Below are positions 61,684 to 64,000 of a stretch of 64,000 nt of DNA, piece by piece; the first letter of the stretch is position 1; every line of letters starts with the position of its first letter. This stretch comes from Perlabentimonas gracilis (GTDB taxonomy: Bacteria; Bacteroidota; Bacteroidia; Bacteroidales; Tenuifilaceae). The notes beneath the pieces are model-generated. The model ran no database searches and was not told where the DNA came from. It was given only the letters and a program-made list of their open reading frames with translations. A program made the translations under genes and the position numbers. Location of the stretch: the NCBI RefSeq assembly GCF_011174675.1, contig NZ_JAANIG010000015.1, positions 25,520 to 89,519 on the forward strand, given 5' to 3'.

Positions 61684-63543
61684 CTACTGCCTTACCCACT
61701 TCCCAACTATTCCATTTTGGGTAATGATATTAAATCCATCTCCATTGTCACCAATGCTAAAGTCGAATATGTCATGATTTCCTCTGCTTACAATGAACTT
61801 GTCCTGTGCAAAGGGGATCAACTCTATTTCACCTCTACCATTCTGTAAGATAATACTGAGCTTGTTGCCCATGGCTTGTAATCGCAGTGATTGATTTCTT
61901 ATGCTATAATCACCGGTGTAACGAGCAATATCAGCACTACTAAGCGATTGCCTCTCAAATCCATTGATATTCAGTTCCATCATTAGCCAAATGGCACGAC
62001 TGTTATTTGGATTTAATACAATAGATCTTTTATAATTCTCCACCGCGGAAAGGGTGTCGCCTGCAATTTGCAATGCTTCGCCCATACTATCGAAAACATT
62101 GTACGACTCGGGGTAGTACACAGTGTTAAGCCTAAGCATTTCAAGAGCCTCCTCAATCCTGTTGCTATTGAGCAAGTGGTAACCCTCACGGTTTGCTATC
62201 CGCTCGCTGATTATTATCGGCTTACCGTTTATGCTTGTCGTGTAAAATTGTTCAAGTCGATCTTCGAGCAGGAAGCTGGAGTCGGAGGTGAAAAGTAAGT
62301 TGTAATGCCCCATTCGTTCATCGATAAGCCTTAAGTCATTCTTCGTCTCTACTATTTCGAAGCTAATTCCGCTTGAGTACTCGTATTGCCCCTTAAGTGA
62401 TACAAATTTACGGTAGTCTTTGTAATCCTCTTGTTGATTTTCCAACTCCTTATATTGTTCAAGTCTTGGCGTAGAGTCAGAATTACCTACCTTTGCACTA
62501 AGGAGCGATTTTAGGAGTTTGATAGTGCTGTTTCGGCTAATGTTGTTATTCTGATATGTATTCGTGCGGTGTACAAATACGATGTTCAGCTCAGGGAGTA
62601 CGGTAATGGTTTGTTCACCAACACCTAAGGCAGAGTAACCACCACCAAACTCATCAAACTCTTTTTCAAGTAGCCACCACATAAATCCGTAGCCCGAACC
62701 AGAGTAACTCCCCAATTCAGTAGAGTAGGGGGCAATGCTTTTTTCTATCCAGTCTTTGGAGATTATCTGCTTACCATTCCAACTCCCTTGCCTTTGGAAT
62801 AGAAGTCCAAAACGAGCCATATCCCTTGCCGATAGCCTAAATGGGTATGCGGGGAACTGTGAGTGTCCGTGCTCTAGGTGATAGTATCCATGATGCGCTT
62901 CGAAGTCTTGCATCTTTATGGGTTGCGCAATCTGCTTTTCGAAGGCTTTAAAAAGATCCTCTCCAGTTTCAAGATTGAAGATGTAGCCAAGGGTGTTAAA
63001 ATCCCAGTTGTTGTAATACCAATACGTGTCAGGCGAGTAAGCTTCCCTGGCGGGTCGCGTGCTAGCCATGAATGGGGTTTCGTATGCAGCCGGATGAAAG
63101 ATGCCAGATCTGGACTTTAGTAAGTGCACAATTTTTGCCTGTTTCTCAGCCTCTGTAAGTATGCCAATGTCATCGATACCCAGCTCTTGGATTGTTTTGC
63201 TAGTATCAATTAATCCTCTTTCAACATATATGCCGTATAATGCGCTAAGCAGGCTCTTGCGAACGGAGTGGCATGCAAATCGTCTGCTAATATCACCATA
63301 GGATTTTACAACAATGCCATCCTCAATTAGCATGAATGCAGCAGTATTTAAGCTGTCGGCAAATTTAACTGCGTTTTCTAGTTGGGTTTCATCCCATCCG
63401 GCATCCGATAGGTCAGCGTATTGTAACCATGCGCTATCGGGAAAGTATTCAGTGTGCCGTTTTGTTTTTTGACACCCTAAAAGGAGAATTAGTACTGCAA
63501 AAATTGATATGAGTACATTAAGCAAAATGTAATTGGGTTTCAT
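61684..63543 (-). CDS. Beta-lactamase-fold serine hydrolase (class C/DD-peptidase type) with TPR and C-terminal domain, lipoprotein
   Basis: 619 residues; lipobox LLLGC, Cys24. Catalytic domain about 40-345: Ser93-x-x-Lys96 in FACHSVRKSLLSALYG and YNN in YWYYNNWDFNT, as in PF00144 proteins. A linker domain (about 380-450), TPR-like repeats (about 455-525: HLLNSNRIEEALEMLRLNTVYYPESYNVFDSMGEAL, GDTLSAVENYKRSIVLNPNN) and a final lipocalin-like beta domain (about 540-619) follow. Such proteins hydrolyse D-amino-acid peptides or esters more often than beta-lactams. It heads a three-gene operon preceded by two enhancer-type palindromes. Confidence 0.88.
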   Translation of the reverse strand: MKPNYILLNVLISIFAVLILLLGCQKTKRHTEYFPDSAWLQYADLSDAGWDETQLENAVKFADSLNTAAFMLIEDGIVVKSYGDISRRFACHSVRKSLLSALYGIYVERGLIDTSKTIQELGIDDIGILTEAEKQAKIVHLLKSRSGIFHPAAYETPFMASTRPAREAYSPDTYWYYNNWDFNTLGYIFNLETGEDLFKAFEKQIAQPIKMQDFEAHHGYYHLEHGHSQFPAYPFRLSARDMARFGLLFQRQGSWNGKQIISKDWIEKSIAPYSTELGSYSGSGYGFMWWLLEKEFDEFGGGYSALGVGEQTITVLPELNIVFVHRTNTYQNNNISRNSTIKLLKSLLSAKVGNSDSTPRLEQYKELENQQEDYKDYRKFVSLKGQYEYSSGISFEIVETKNDLRLIDERMGHYNLLFTSDSSFLLEDRLEQFYTTSINGKPIIISERIANREGYHLLNSNRIEEALEMLRLNTVYYPESYNVFDSMGEALQIAGDTLSAVENYKRSIVLNPNNSRAIWLMMELNINGFERQSLSSADIARYTGDYSIRNQSLRLQAMGNKLSIILQNGRGEIELIPFAQDKFIVSRGNHDIFDFSIGDNGDGFNIITQNGIVGKWVRQ

Positions 63544-63578
63544 AGTTTTTATGATTTTTATAATAGGATATTTCGCTC

Positions 63579-63594
63579 TTCTATTTCTGTACCA
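63579..63594 (-). promoter_or_regulatory. Weak sigma-54-like promoter upstream of the serine-hydrolase operon
   Basis: On the - strand: TGGTACAGAAATAGAA. Correct GG-N10-G spacing, -24 TGGTAC, but -12 is TAGA, not TTGC. It lies 36 bases before the ATG and 69 bases after the paired sites. Confidence 0.25.
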
Positions 63595-63662
63595 ATTGGC
63601 CTATATGTTACATAATGAGCATTGAGGGAGTGTCTTGCTATACTAGGTGATCTTGCCGCTTT

Positions 63663-63699
63663 TGTTCGAAACAGTACGATTGCTGTTCGATGGTGAACA
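63663..63699 (-). promoter_or_regulatory. Enhancer-type palindrome pair 5
   Basis: TGTTCGAAACAGTACG (63663-63678) and TGTTCGATGGTGAACA (63684-63699), 21 bases apart. The second is a perfect palindrome in its outer five bases (TGTTC/GAACA). They precede the serine-hydrolase operon on the - strand. Confidence 0.55.
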
Positions 63700-63794
63700 C
63701 CTAATACCTCTATTGCGATGCGTTAAAATTTTATGAGCCAAATTATTTTATGCTTATGGCTACCAACCAATACAATTCGATTTGATTAATGAGG

Positions 63795-63822
63795 AAAGGC
63801 TAAACCCGCTGGTTTAGCCTTT
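63795..63822 (+). terminator. Rho-independent terminator-like hairpin
   Basis: Perfect 12-bp stem AAAGGCTAAACC / GGTTTAGCCTTT with a 4-base loop, then TTCC on the + strand. No + strand gene precedes it here, so it may insulate the gene starting at 63955 or belong to a mobile-element end. Confidence 0.55.
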
Positions 63823-63954
63823 TCCTACTGCTCTACTTGTAAACCTAAAATTGCTCTTTCTTTTTAAATAAATTTTTGAATTAAATTTTATTTGTAAACC
63901 TGTATATTAGCCCCAATTAAAACCGAGCAGAAAAATTGCTAAATTTCTGACGGT

Positions 63955-64000
63955 ATGAAAAAGAACAGTTACTGGACATCAAAGCGAAAAGCTGAAGTAG
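63955..64000 (+). CDS. Start of a possible transposase (partial)
   Basis: Fifteen codons, MKKNSYWTSKRKAEV, open to the window edge. The end, KRKAEV, resembles the start of the helix-turn-helix in IS3-type OrfA and related transposases (KxKxEVVLRLLRGE). TTGTAAACCT occurs twice just upstream (63837-63846 and 63892-63901) as a direct repeat. The call is tentative because so little is present. Confidence 0.35.
   Translation, partial: MKKNSYWTSKRKAEV

Noticed and set aside
1..64000. tRNA, rRNA, riboswitch
   Set aside because: I looked for cloverleaf-like and rRNA sequences in the intergenic regions and found none; a covariance-model search would be needed to exclude small RNAs.

Overview
The window looks like a chromosome segment from a member of the Bacteroidota, most likely a Bacteroidales-type organism. 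The evidence is two SusC/SusD outer-membrane pairs, a FecI/FecR sigma/anti-sigma pair, many Spy II-type lipoprotein signals, Reg_prop/Y_Y_Y and TPR-type sensor kinases, TAnnTTTG-like -7 boxes, few Shine-Dalgarno sequences and moderate A+T richness. I saw no rRNA, tRNA, CRISPR array or prophage. Genus and species cannot be decided from the sequence alone.

Layout. 1-6801 (+): the end of a response regulator, an outer-membrane beta-barrel, a TPR/PD40/SPOR-like envelope protein, a TraB/GumN protein, a C26-type amidotransferase lipoprotein and a PKD+FISUMP lipoprotein. 7078-8923 (-): ECF sigma factor, FecR anti-sigma factor and a small secreted protein. 9067-9320: a 254-bp imperfect palindrome. 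9428-22139 (-): a mannose/N-glycan locus transcribed LacI regulator > MFS sugar permease > ROK kinase > GH92 > GH2 beta-mannosidase > (1.5-kb repeat array with an embedded GxxExxY nuclease-fold gene) > second GH92. 22263-28783 (-): a signalling cluster with receiver-histidine kinase, receiver-PP2C phosphatase and a beta-propeller/Y_Y_Y/PAS histidine kinase. 29491-31821 (-): GH20 beta-hexosaminidase. 32262-39285 (-): a TonB_C-like periplasmic protein, a NarL-type regulator with its TPR kinase, an esterase, oligoendopeptidase F and a degenerate receiver. 39840-46248 (-): a chimeric pseudogene, then an operon of P1 peptidase, PDZ-alpha/beta hydrolase, ASCH-like protein, NTF2-like protein and a MacB-like permease. 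46581-56989 (-): two SusC/SusD units. 57529-59532 (+): a kinase with a periplasmic solute-binding domain. 59726-63543 (-): beta-lactamase-fold serine hydrolase, alpha/beta hydrolase and PD40 lipoprotein. 63955-64000: the start of what may be a transposase.

How the genes fit together. GH92 alpha-mannosidases, GH2 beta-mannosidase and GH20 beta-hexosaminidase are the exo-enzymes needed to dismantle an N-glycan core; the MFS permease and ROK kinase would import and phosphorylate the released hexose. A near-palindromic LacI-type operator (CTAAATCGNTTTAG-like) lies over the promoter of the LacI operon and also upstream of the distant GH20 gene, so both are probably one regulon.

The most striking pattern is regulatory. 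Five intergenic regions each carry a pair of 16-bp palindromes (consensus TGTNCG-N4-CGNACA) spaced 20-21 bp apart. In two of them a textbook sigma-54 promoter (TGGC...TTGCA at 5832; TGGCAC...TAGCT at 32685) lies 55-70 bp downstream in the correct orientation. This looks like a regulon of one sigma-54 enhancer-binding protein that is not encoded in the window. The second candidate novelty is the GxxExxY gene lying inside an array of ten related ~85-120-bp repeat units, three of which contain a clean ~22-bp palindromic insertion.
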